Assembly (NCBI GenBank): GCA_947652605.1
Contig: OX393579.1
Coordinates: 21,411,674 to 21,475,673, forward strand
Source: Elmis aenea
Taxonomy: Eukaryota; Arthropoda; Insecta; Coleoptera; Elmidae
Direction of reading: 5' to 3'
DNA: 64,000 bases
The notes beneath the pieces are model-generated. The model did not search any database, was not told where the DNA came from, and saw nothing but the letters and a program-made list of their open reading frames with translations. How positions within the stretch are numbered: position 1 is the first letter of the stretch; each line of letters begins with the position of its first letter. Positions 33,751 to 43,204 of this stretch are shown one piece after another. The position numbers were made by a program, and so were the translations under genes.

Positions 33751-34175
33751 CCGGGTGATTCAGTTCGACTGTTGCACCACTATAACTTTGATATTTTAAG
33801 ATGAAACATGTTTTGTTAAATTACAGAAAATTCTCAATTTACACAAAGTTTAAACTTTCCATTATTATAGCGGTCGTGTTTTGTCTCGTCAGATACAACA
33901 TATTTAAGAAAAATAATAAACAATTTTTAAACTTCTTTTCCTTAAAATTGTCCTTATGATGTTAACTGTTTACTGAACAATATGATTCTGAATTTAATTC
34001 TTTATCAGAATCAATAAGTAAAGTATCCATGTAATTTCAAAATAAAGTTGACTATCCCAGTATGCATTATTTCATTTTAGAAAAAACATTGTAACGTTAT
34101 TTGATAGAGAATTTCCTGCAATTTATAAAAATATGGGGTTAATAAGGGTTGCGACAGTTAGACTGAATCACGCGG
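33751..34175. mobile_element. CCGGGTG-ended TIR element, 425 bp
   Basis: The ends CCGGGTGATTCAGTTCGACT and, on the other strand, CCGCGTGATTCAGTCTAACT continue into a GCACCACTATAAC-like block, with TA on both sides. It is a short, non-coding copy of the family that spans 20531-23080. Confidence 0.65.
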
Positions 34176-34245
34176 TATATTAAAATTTAAAAAAATGTCA
34201 ATTCATAAGCGTTATTATAAATCTATATTCAGCGTCATTCAAAAA

Positions 34246-35005
34246 GTGTGCAGCAAATGAAAAAGTTTTTTATCAAAGATTTCTAAGAAAATTTAATTTT
34301 TCATAAAAGTTAGTGCATGCACTAAAATTAATTTTTAGGTAAATTTAATAAAAATTCATAGCACACTAGATTTTGGCGATTTTAGATAAAGGGTTAAGTG
34401 CCCTTATCTTAACAGGTACAAAAAATGTACATAGGAAATAGTAGGTACTTAAGAAATACAAATTTATCCCTACCTATTAAAAATTTTTTTGATAAATTTC
34501 CTATTTTTATTTTAATATTAAAATAAGGGCACTTTACTCTTGCGAATATATTTAAAAATTGCTAAAATCTGGTGTGCTATGAATTTGTATTAAACTTCTT
34601 TTATCTTAAAATTAATTTTACGCCATTCACCAAGTTTTATCAATTTTTTTTTTTTTTGAGGAATTGATAATAAAAAACTTTTCATTTTGTTGCATATTCT
34701 TTTAATATTAAAATTATCAAAAAAATTTAAATTGGAAATTTATCATAAAATTTCGTGATTAGTATAATTTTATAATTCTAAACAACTTTTTCCTATGAAC
34801 TTTTTTGTATCTATTAAAATGATGGCACTTTACTCTTGCAAATATTTCTAAAATCGCTAAAATCTAGCATCATGAATTTGTGTTGAATTTTTTTTTATCT
34901 TGAAATTAGTTTTAAGACATGCACCAACTTTAAACAAGAATAAAATTTTCTTAGAAATTCATAATAAAAAAACTTTCATTTGTTGCATACTTTTTAAATG
35001 CAAGA
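34246..35005. repeat. Three-copy repeat, one inverted and two direct
   Basis: A block of about 165-190 bp occurs at 34246-34410 (inverted) and at 34521-34704 and 34821-35000 (direct). Each holds GGGCACTTTACTCTTGC-like sequence at one end and GTTGCATA(C/T)T(C/T)TTTAA-like sequence at the other. The third copy is more divergent. Confidence 0.55.
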
Positions 35006-35009
35006 TGAA

Positions 35010-36360
35010 TAAATTAGCATTAAGTGTATTTTCATGTGCTAAAAATTTAAACAAAAAATAGGTATATGCTATACTCAATTTCTGAAATATCCTAAAAAAA
35101 ATGACAAACTTTAATTTTAAGTTTTGTGTTAGCAGTAAATTTAAAATTTGATATTGAATAATATAAAAAGGTAGTGTTTTATATTTATATTTAGAAAAAT
35201 ATGCACTCATAAAAGTTTTTATTTTCTAGTTTAAATAACATTCCAAGCATTTTACCACATTTATTCACTTGTTATAGTTTTTCCTTGGAAAACTATTTTA
35301 AAAAATAAAATAATTGTTTAATTTCGTGCCGAGACAAGATATATAAAATATTTAAAAAATTTAAAAAAAATCCAAGTTGGCAATATTACAAAAAAAAAGA
35401 ATATTATATAATTTATAGCATTGACTTATTCTCGGATAAAGAGCAGAAGAAAATATAACCAATAATTTTTTCCTATATTTGATAATAGCTGAGAAACCCT
35501 GTATTATCATCTAAAATAAGACACCGTGAAAAAAGTCTAAAAATAACTCCACAACAACTTAACGTACGTTAATTTCACGTGAAAGTACTCAGAAAAATAT
35601 ATTAGGTAAGTCTGACAGCTAAATCTTTTCTTGCAGAGCTAAATTGGGGTGGTATTTACGTAACCACCAATCACTGTTAATGGTGTAGAGATTAGAGAGA
35701 TTGTCAGAAAAGATGTATAACAAGGTCAATTACTTGTACAGTAACCTTTACCAAAGACTTGTGTGAAGTGGAGAGGAGACTGGTGTAACAGACTCGATGG
35801 TTTTTATTAAGTCTATTAAGATAGATCAGTAGCTATCCCCGTGGCGAGTAGCTAAGCTCCTATAAGTAACAGGATTTCTTCTAACAAATTTGTTGACCAC
35901 GCACAAATACCGCAATTTACTACAAGTAAACCTTATAAATAGAAAAAGGTGGTAATTTTCAAACACGGTTTAAACTGATTTTGTCTGCAGTGAATTAAAG
36001 TTTAAATTTTCCATTAAGTACTTATTTTTTCCACAAACTAACTTGCACATTGCGTAAGTTCAACGTTTAATAATATACTCAATTTATTGCACCTAAATAA
36101 ATTAAAAAACGGTAATTCAACAATCGAATGAAAATCTAAACAGCATTTTAAAACTTAAGAGAAATTAGAAAGGCCGTTTAAAAAAACACTTAAAACCTGA
36201 TTTTTTTTCATATTTCCTAAATTTAAAAAAATTGCATTGATCTAACAGGATTTTTTAACATATTCTAGAGTTCTACGTCAACAACCCTTTTATTTATTAC
36301 AGTTTTTCTAATATTTTGGATTAACGTGAAAACTCTAAAGGACAGCGTAAAATGGTAACA
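35010..36360. other. AT-rich stretch, nothing recognised
   Basis: 35630-35920 is less AT-rich and reads like part of an old repeat, but I found no ends, no promoter boxes of a tRNA-derived SINE and no coding motif. Confidence 0.4.
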
Positions 36361-36366
36361 AGACGC

Positions 36367-36531
36367 TAAAGCCGCATTTTCCTAGCAGCAGGAATTGTAC
36401 GCGGCGTAGAACGTAGTAATGCCTCGACCAGTCAACATAGAGAGATTATTAATCTCTCCATGTTGATTGGTCGAGGCGATACTACGTTCTACGCCGCGTA
36501 CAATTCCTGCTGCTAAGAAAATGCGGCTTTA
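36367..36531. mobile_element. 165-bp near-perfect palindromic MITE
   Basis: The arms start TAAAGCCGCATTTTC and run about 82 bp each with roughly five differences and almost no loop (the centre reads AGAGATTATTAATCTCT). If TA is the duplicated site, the TIR starts AAGCCGCATTTT. It sits just upstream of Harbinger-like coding fragments, but I cannot show that it belongs to them. Confidence 0.65.
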
Positions 36532-36694
36532 CACAGCGCTGCTCGCTCGCGTCTGTCCACAGACGCGTGGCGCTGTGTTCGCGACACAGTTTCTCGTGCC
36601 TCACGTGTGCAACGTGTTGTATTCAACAGGTGGTTTTGGGCAATTTTCACTAAATTTTTTTTGATGTTTACTTTTTATTTCGATTTTATAATCT

Positions 36695-36793
36695 ATGATG
36701 GCTGACGAGAAGCTAACAGAGGCAGTCAGGGAGCACAGGGAGCTCTGTATGACACAAAACATGTTAACTATTTATGTGGAAGTAACTGGTTAA
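36695..36793 (+). pseudogene. MADF-like N-terminal fragment
   Basis: A 33-codon frame reads MMADEKLTEAVREHRELC, then MTQNMLTIYVEV before a TAA. The opening EKLxExVRxHxELxD pattern is typical of the MADF/Myb-SANT-like DNA-binding domain, used by host transcription factors and as the second protein of PIF/Harbinger transposons. The expected Y-x-D-x-x-x-K-x-x-A-W continuation is absent, so the frame is broken early. GC-rich hairpins lie upstream (36533-36578). Convergent to it is a second short frame on the minus strand. A Harbinger remnant is my preferred reading over a host exon. Confidence 0.45.
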
Positions 36794-36818
36794 AACATCA
36801 TCAGGCAACCTGGATGTC

Positions 36819-36966
36819 ATTTGAAATTGTCTATGGCTTTTTCTTTTAGATAAATAAAAGTTATTTGGTGCTTTAATTGTTTGCCCATCAAATAATTGAG
36901 CAACACTTTTTCTTCAGCATCACTTATGAAATTTAAATAAATACGTTTTCTTTGCAAATCATTCAT
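36819..36966 (-). pseudogene. Possible Harbinger-associated fragment
   Basis: A minus-strand frame from an ATG at 36964-36966 reads MNDLQRKRIYLNFISDAEEK, then VLLNYLMGKQ and a basic tail, and ends at a TGA near 36819. It is charged and looks protein-like. It faces the MADF-like fragment, which would fit the two-gene layout of PIF/Harbinger elements. I cannot assign it with certainty and no catalytic residues are present. Confidence 0.3.
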
Positions 36967-37595
36967 GTCTACAGCTGGGGGGCTGTGTCGAGAGTTTACT
37001 ACTTACTAACTGGGTCCCAATTTGCGAATCAACACGTTACGCGAGTGGTGTGTTCACGTCATGCCGCTCGTGTCAGGTCGTTTCACACGTGTCATACGCG
37101 TCTAAATTGGCGCCGAACCTAAAAAAGTTATTATTTTAGATACAGTTCAACGCATGCTATTTCTAACACACTCCTTAAAATTCTACCTATAACTAATTTA
37201 AAAATTTCCAATTATATTGTCTAGTGCAGGGACGAGCAACCTAGTCGCATATAAGAAATTGATAAACACAAAAATGATGTCTTTATTAACAAAATATACA
37301 AAATATCAACTCAGTATATTTAAAAAGTCAAACAGTAAAGCTTTGACGGGCCGCACGAAAAAGTTGTTTCTTGTATATGTATACTTCTTCTTTTAATATT
37401 ATGTTTAAAAACTGCTACATAAATAGCGTATGCTGTGATTTTTAATCTTGTTTATGTAATTATAGTATGAATAAAAATTAAATTTTACCTAAACTAACCT
37501 GACTTAACCTAACCTAATGTAAAATAATCTGTAAAAATTACGTTATAAATAAAAACAATTACATTTACAAATAAAATTTGTGATATGCTTGTATG
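36967..37595. other. GC-rich patch then AT-rich DNA
   Basis: 37010-37110 is GC-rich with several CACGTG-like and ACGCG motifs (for example TCACACGTGTCATACGCGTC). It may be the outer end of the Harbinger-like remnant. A CTTAACCTAACCTAA stretch lies at 37503-37517. Nothing else is recognised. Confidence 0.35.
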
Positions 37596-37960
37596 CGGCG
37601 AAAAATTATGGCGGCGAAGAATTGTGGCGGCAAAGAATTGTGTAGGCGAAGAATTGTGGGCGAAGAATTGTGGAGGCGAAGAATTGTGGACGAAGAATTG
37701 TGGAGGCGAAGAATTGTGGGCGAAGAATTGTTGGCGAAGAATTGTGGAGGCGAAGAATTGTGGGCGAAGAATTGTGGGCGAAGAATTGTGGAGGCGAATA
37801 ATTGTGGGCGAAGAATTGTGGGCGAAGAATTGTGGAGGCGAAGAATTGTGGGCGAAGAATTGTGGGCGAAGAATTGTGGAGGCGAAGAATTGTGGACGAA
37901 GAATTGTGGAGGCGAAGAATTGTGGGCGAAGAATTGTTGGCGAAGAATTGTGGGCGAAAA
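37596..37960. repeat. Minisatellite of GGCGAAGAATTGTGG units
   Basis: This is a tandem array of about 365 bp, with roughly two dozen units that share GCGAAGAATTGTGG. Unit length switches between 14 bp (…TGGGC or …TGGAC) and 16 bp (…TGGAGGC), giving frequent 30-bp dimers. No unit contains a stop in several frames, so long open frames of 120-156 codons appear on both strands. They are repeat artefacts. The array is markedly richer in G, with strong strand asymmetry, than the flanks. Confidence 0.9.
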
Positions 37961-38804
37961 TGTTCCAAACACGATCACAATTATAGTCAAAACTGTTTTA
38001 GAAGGTCTCAAAACGTAAATCCGTCGAATTCTCAAACCACAATACTTTTTTTATACTGCGTATGGCGAAAGTAACACTTTAAAATATGTTAAAATATTAA
38101 TACGTTTAAAAAGGCTGCTGTTTATTCCCAGTGTTAATTAAAAGAAACAAAACTTATCCTTGTTCTTGTAGTTTAGCATAACGACTTGTTTAAAAATACT
38201 TAGTTTTTAGTATCTTATTAACTTTGAACGTTGTTGTTTATTGAAAAACATGAATTTAATAAATATCGGGTTCAACGTTATTTAGAGAACTTAATTTCCA
38301 CAAACAAAGCTTAATATAAGAGCCTAATAGATATTTTTTTTACTTTTTACGAATTGTAAATACGATCCTCTGAATATTAACTAAATAAATGGGCAAAATA
38401 CAAAAAAAAACATTAGATAATAAATCTGTCGTACATTTTAAGTCATAAAAAATCTTATTGCTTAGTAAATTAAGCCTGAGAAAAACAAAACAAAAATCTA
38501 AATTTCGAAGCTAGAAAAATAAAATACAAAAGTATTTTTTAAAGTCAACCGAAACCAACCAGAGTTGCCAAGGTTGGAAACACTGGTTAATATTTTGAAA
38601 GCCATTTAATTCGTTTTGTATATCGTGTACTTTATAATTGTCACCCTGTATCCGTTCACAAATTTCTAATAGCCCACACATATTAAGACTTACTTTCATT
38701 CAGTGCATTAAAGCAAAAAAATTGCGATTAAAAATTAATCGCAAGCAAAAACGGTAGTGATTGTAAAATGGTATTGATGAAACTTGATTTATTACTCATA
38801 AAGT

Positions 38805-39093
38805 AGTTTTTGTGCGATCGTACTAGAAACAGCTGTTTGACGGACGCGTTAGCAACCATAAAGTACTGCATTACCGGCCCTATCCTTAGCAACGGCCGTA
38901 AAAGTTACTTTTCAGGCCGTTACCCTTAGCAACGGCCAAAAAAATAACTTTTACGGCCGTTGCTAAGGAGAGATCCGGTAATGCAGTACACACGCCGTCA
39001 TCTGTCAGTGACAAAATGTCACGTAGTTTCTAACCTATAATTTTGAAAATTACTAAAAATTTTAATTGTTTTTAATTCGATCGCACAAAAAAT
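38805..39093. mobile_element. Nested palindromic MITEs
   Basis: The inner element at 38863-38989 has ends GTACTGCATTACCGG and CCGGTAATGCAGTAC and interior arms CCTTAGCAACGGCCGTAAAA. An outer pair, TTTTTGTGCGATCG near 38809 and CGATCGCACAAAAA near 39079, surrounds it. The inner element also holds two direct copies of TTAGCAACGGCC. No coding sequence is present. Confidence 0.6.
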
Positions 39094-39272
39094 GTAATAT
39101 GCACCTCGGTCAAAACGTACTTTTTGGCCTTGTATACATAAATAACTATTTCGTAAACCGTTTTTAAAAACGAGCGTTGATGCAGGTCTGAACCTGTTAA
39201 ATTTTATTGGCAAACACTTTCTGCAGATCTGCTTTTGGGATGTTCCTTATCTAGGCAAGTCCGATAACTTTC

Positions 39273-39560
39273 TCATGCGCTGATTTGCCCAATTATTTTG
39301 ATCGACTCTGCAGCATAGTCAGAAATGTTCCTCAACTTCTCATCGTTAAATTTAGTAGGTCTTTCACTCCGTTCAGCGCCTAACACTGAGCCTCTTTCAC
39401 GAAGTCTACGAACTGCATTGCGATGAGGAACAGGTTTGTCTGAGAATTTTTCAGCAAATTAATCCTTCATTAAATCGGTGTATCTTGTGCCTTCGCGAAA
39501 GACGCACTACTCAACAAGAAAAAAACGTTCCTTAGTAGAAAGAATGACAGTTAAACATTT
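39273..39560 (-). pseudogene. HTH transposase fragment, DUF4817-like
   Basis: The minus-strand frame reads LTVILSTKERFFLVE, a stop, C-V-F-REGTRYTDLMKD, a stop, FAEKFSDKPVPHRNAVRRLR and ERGSVLGAERSERPTKFNDE. It ends at a TGA (39273-39275). The ERxFLVExxxREG...F...FP..PVP.RxxVRRLxxxxxxxGSV...RSGRP layout is a known N-terminal HTH variant of insect DDE transposons. Two in-frame stops make it a pseudogene. The catalytic domain is absent. It is not enclosed by a foldback, and its sequence differs from the HTH in FB2, so it is a separate family. Confidence 0.65.
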
Positions 39561-39564
39561 AAAT

Positions 39565-40417
39565 CGCTTTTCAAAAACTGAAATCATGAAACTGCTGCGT
39601 TCAGTATCCTAAATGCACAGCGCCTTTCCGAATGCACTGTGTTATATGTGTATATGGCGCGGAAATGACGTTGTTTAGTTTAAAGCAAAACTTGCCTTTA
39701 CAACTATTGATACGCTGTCTTTAATTACGTTCATAAATTTTAACGTAACAAGCTTCTGGGGACAACTTTGAAACAATGACACAGTCTCTTGCTAACAGAT
39801 AGAGTTTAGTTTAAAGAAACAATAATTTAGCTGTAAATATAGTATAGCAGTTCCAAATGCCCGCTATAATAAATGTAAATTTATAACATTAAATACATAT
39901 ATGTTTTACTTACAAAATATCAATTAAGTTACTGCCCAAGTACATTTTGTTGATTGCAAAAATATAATTAATGAACCTAAAATATCCTCTCATTTCAATA
40001 ATGACTTTAATACACAAAAAAACACACTGCACGTCAGTTTTGAGCAAAGCTGTATTGCTCACATCCTACACGTGCATGTTTATTTATAATCAGTAGTAAT
40101 TCAAAACGATGAATATAACATCAAAGCAAAATAATTTGGTTTTAGAGGGACGTCAGTTGTCCTATGGGACTCCATCAAGCAACCATTAATTTTACGAGCT
40201 GATGATGTATCGTAGATTTATATTGGTGATTGTACATAATTATCGCTTTAGGAGAGTTTTGATTTTCATCATTTTTTACGTTGAAAAACATCGGAGATTT
40301 ACCAAAATAATCTGATTTCTAGATTATATGAATTATGGTGAATAAAAGTTTATCCACAAATGTTAAAATAAAATGTCAAAATCTGATTTTTACAGTTGCG
40401 CACAAAATGTTTAAATA
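39565..40417. other. AT-rich stretch, nothing recognised
   Basis: I see no paired ends, tandem repeats or coding motifs. Confidence 0.45.
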
Positions 40418-40419
40418 TA

Positions 40420-41749
40420 CGAGGGCGAACCCAAAAGTAAGGTCTCCTGATTTTTTAAAAATAAAAAAAACCGTTTTATTTTAAAAGTAAATACATCATT
40501 TTAAAGCTCATACATTGATCTATTTTTCAACATAATCTCCATTTACATCCACACATTTTTGAAGACGCTGGGTCAACTTTTGTATCCCCGTGTGGAACCA
40601 GTCCACCGCCAAGCTATTCAGATAGCGTTTAACCTTTTCTTTAACTTCTTCGTCACTGCTGAATCGTTGTCCACCCAAGTGCTCCTTCAAGTTGGGAAAC
40701 AAATGGTAATCGCTAGGAGCCAGATCAGGACTGTAAGGGGGGGTGGGGAATGACAGTCCATCCAAACTGCTTCAAAAGCTCCTGCGTTACACGGGCGACA
40801 TAAGGGCGAGCGTTATCGTGCAGAAGTCTCACACCCTTGCTGAGCATCCCTCTTCGACGATTCTGGATCGTCCGTCGGAGCTTTTTTAACGTTTCGCAGT
40901 ACCTGTCGGCGTTTATTGTTGTCCCAGGTGGCATAAAGTAAATCAACAAAATCCCCTTCTGATCCCAAAACACACTTGCCATGACTTTGCCCGCGGATTG
41001 TGTTTGTTTGAACTTTCGTGGCTTGGGCGAAGTCGAATGACGCCACTCACGTGATTGTTGCTTCGTCTCCGGCGTGAAATGGAAGACCCACGTTTCGTCC
41101 CAGTAACGACGGAATCCAAGAACTCCTCCTTCTGATCACCCCATTGTTGGAGGAATTGGCGGGATGTTTCGACACGTTGTCGTTTGTGGTCCTCCGTTAA
41201 CATCCGTGGAACCCACCGAGCACAAACCTTTCGATAGTCCAATTTTTCGTACAAAATCCTCTGAATGCTGGACTCGGAAATCTCAGGAACACGCAGACTA
41301 AGCTCATGGATGGTGATCATTCGATCTTGACGCAAAATTTGCTCAATCTTTTCCACTGTCTCGTCCGATATCGATGGTCTGCCGCTCCGCTCCACATCGT
41401 GAATTTCCGTGCGACCGCCGGCAAACTCCCTACACCACTTCCGAACGTTTTAAACGGCTATGCACTTATCGCCGTACACTTCCGTCAATTGTCGATGAAT
41501 ATCGATAGGTTGGACCCCTTTAGCGTTTAAAAATCGAATAACTGCGCGAAGTTCGCACTTGGCGGTAACAGCGATCGGGAGCGCCATCTCGAACAACTGC
41601 TGAGCACGCTATAAGCGCTCTAGCGTGTTCGGACAGGGTTGGATCGAGAGTGGGGGAACAGGCGCATGCGCCAGTGTTGCCGGAATTCGTCTTATATGTA
41701 TCATCGCGGTTCCAGCGCATTGGAGACCTTACTTTTGGGTTCGCCCTCG
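40420..41749 (-). mobile_element. Mariner element, end to end
   Basis: This is a 1330-bp element with TIRs CGAGGGCGAACCCAAAAGTA continuing into AGGTCTCC at both ends (28 bp, essentially identical). TA duplications lie at 40418-40419 and 41750-41751. Length, TIR length and TA sites are typical of mariner. It encodes one transposase on the minus strand. The near-identical TIRs and almost complete coding region suggest a fairly young copy. Confidence 0.93.
40520..41587 (-). pseudogene. Mariner transposase (DD34D), inactivated
   Basis: From an ATG at 41585-41587 the frame reads MALPIAVTAKCELRAVIRFL, then the first HTH (GVQPIDIHRQLTEVYGDK). A TAA at 41450-41452 lies just before NVRKWCREFAGGRTEI. 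The second HTH follows, then KVCARWVPRML (the family has WVPHEL). The first catalytic site, normally TGDETW, reads TGTKRG because one base is missing near 41100. The second Asp is in LLHDNARPYVA (codon 40815-40817). A G-run at 40737-40743 causes another frameshift, and then comes YSPDLAPSDYHLF with the third Asp (codon 40709-40711). The Asp codons are 106 bases apart, so allowing for the frameshift the spacing is the mariner DD34D. The length of about 355 codons is normal. Confidence 0.93.
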
Positions 41750-41754
41750 TACTT

Positions 41755-42088
41755 TTAAGTAGGGTCCTTATTTATCATTTTTTGAAATAAGTCAGGTCAG
41801 TTGAGCAATATTTAAAAGTCGCTATGATATGAAATTTACATTGTTACGTATATGCGTTGTCTGCCATTGAATCAAGGACACAAAAAAAATCGTAATAATA
41901 TTTACTATTTTTTCTAGATTATGTCAATATATTGATAATTAATGACTAAAAATATAAGTTGATTTAGTACCATTGAAACCCTACTGTACGCAGTGCCGAA
42001 TTAAGAAGCCCTTAGCGTTCGAGCCCCATTAGTAAAGGTTGATTCCGAATTTTAGCGAAATTTTTGAAAAAATCCGCCCTGTTTCGCA
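41755..42088. other. AT-rich stretch, nothing recognised
   Basis: No features beyond the flanks of the mariner and the following MITE. Confidence 0.45.
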
Positions 42089-42096
42089 CTGGTGAC

Positions 42097-42296
42097 TAGG
42101 GGTGGGCGATATATCGATATAATTTTGATATCGGCGAGAAGCAATTTTTTTTATTTTTTTAGGTCACCAGTCTCTTTTTTGACTTTTTTACCGACTTTTT
42201 TAGCTTCGCGCCGCTTTTATATCAATATTCCGATATATATCGATATAATTTCGATATCGATATTCGATATCGAAATTTGGATATCGCCCACTCCTA
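42097..42296. mobile_element. hAT MITE with 8-bp target duplication
   Basis: This is a 200-bp element with ends TAGGGGTGGGCGATAT and ATATCGCCCACTCCTA. The perfect duplication CTGGTGAC lies at 42089-42096 and 42297-42304. GGGGTGGGC ends with an 8-bp duplication indicate hAT. The interior is built of CGATAT-type palindromic repeats and includes an inverted copy of the duplicated site (GTCACCAG at 42163-42170). Confidence 0.88.
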
Positions 42297-42640
42297 CTGG
42301 TGACTAAAAAAAAGTTCTTGCTTGCCCAAAAATTTGTTTTGGTAAAAATCCATACTGATAACTTTAAAAAAGTCTCAAGCTAAAGCTTGTCTATTTTATA
42401 GTGTAAAACCGGGCCCTAGAGATTTGTCTTTTTTGTCTATTGGTTAATCCGGCCCTGATTGTAAGGCAAAAGATAACTTTGAGTGGCTCACAATAGGGTT
42501 AAAAATGTAAATCAATTTAATTTTTAGTGCTAAAATGTAATATGTTGTCAACATTGTGAAAGAATTAAAAGGCAACAATAATAAACATCTACAGTAAATT
42601 TTTTTGTATAACTTATTAAAACGTAGGCTAAACGGATATA

Positions 42641-43200
42641 CAGTGTCATGCAAAAGTATAGAAACAGACAAATATCAATGATGCTGTTTGAAGATATTAC
42701 AATGAAATTTGGTATCTGACCATTATCGGTTGTTACGGGTTTGACCGGAAACAGATACAAACTTTGAAATTTTAATTACAACACCATGTATATTTTTCTA
42801 ATATTGGATTTCTCTTTACATTAAAGGCTCCCCCAGACAGACGCGTTATACCGCTCGGTACGATACAATCGGTATGGGGATTACCCTTACAAGATGACCC
42901 AAAAAGAATCAAACTTATTTCGGACATACAAATTAAACCCCCTTGTCATTGCTAAACAGGTATATCGCGCTCATCATTGGTGTGGGCGCTTCCATATGCC
43001 AAAATCTTATTAAGATATCGTCCCGAATCGTACCGTATCGCCTCTGTCTGGGGGAGCCTTTATACGTATAAGGTTATATGGGTCTAAAGTCAACCGTTTT
43101 CGTGAAATTTGCATTTTTATGAAAATTTTGAGCCATACAGCACTTTCAAAAGTTTGCGTGACGTAAACGTACTTTTTTTAAAACTAAAGCTACTGTAAAA
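42641..43200 (+). repeat. Dispersed repeat family A, copy 2
   Basis: The copy opens CAGTGTCATGCAAAAGTATA and carries GGAAACAGATACAAACTTTG, then CACCATGTATATTTTT and ATATGGGTCTAAAGTCAACC. A MITE at 42824-43060 splits it. It is homologous to the copies at 747, 60645 and 63441. Confidence 0.65.
42824..43060. mobile_element. MITE with AAGGCTCCCCCAGACAGA ends
   Basis: This is a 237-bp element with TIRs AAGGCTCCCCCAGACAGA and TCTGTCTGGGGGAGCCTT, bounded by TA on each side (42822-42823 and 43061-43062). Inner CGGTACGATAC-like blocks are also inverted. A 2-bp TA site would suit Tc1/mariner mobilisation, but other readings of the boundary are possible. A solo right end of the same family (CGCCTCTGTATGTGGGAGCC) lies at 57476-57495. 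Confidence 0.75.
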
Positions 43201-43204
43201 CATT

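Noticed and set aside
35630..35920. Possible tRNA-derived SINE because the stretch is less AT-rich
   Set aside because: No A/B box pair and no 3' simple repeat tail could be found.
37565..38074. Open frames of 90-156 codons on both strands
   Set aside because: All are translations of the 14/16-bp minisatellite. The units lack stops in several frames, so the frames carry no information about a protein.
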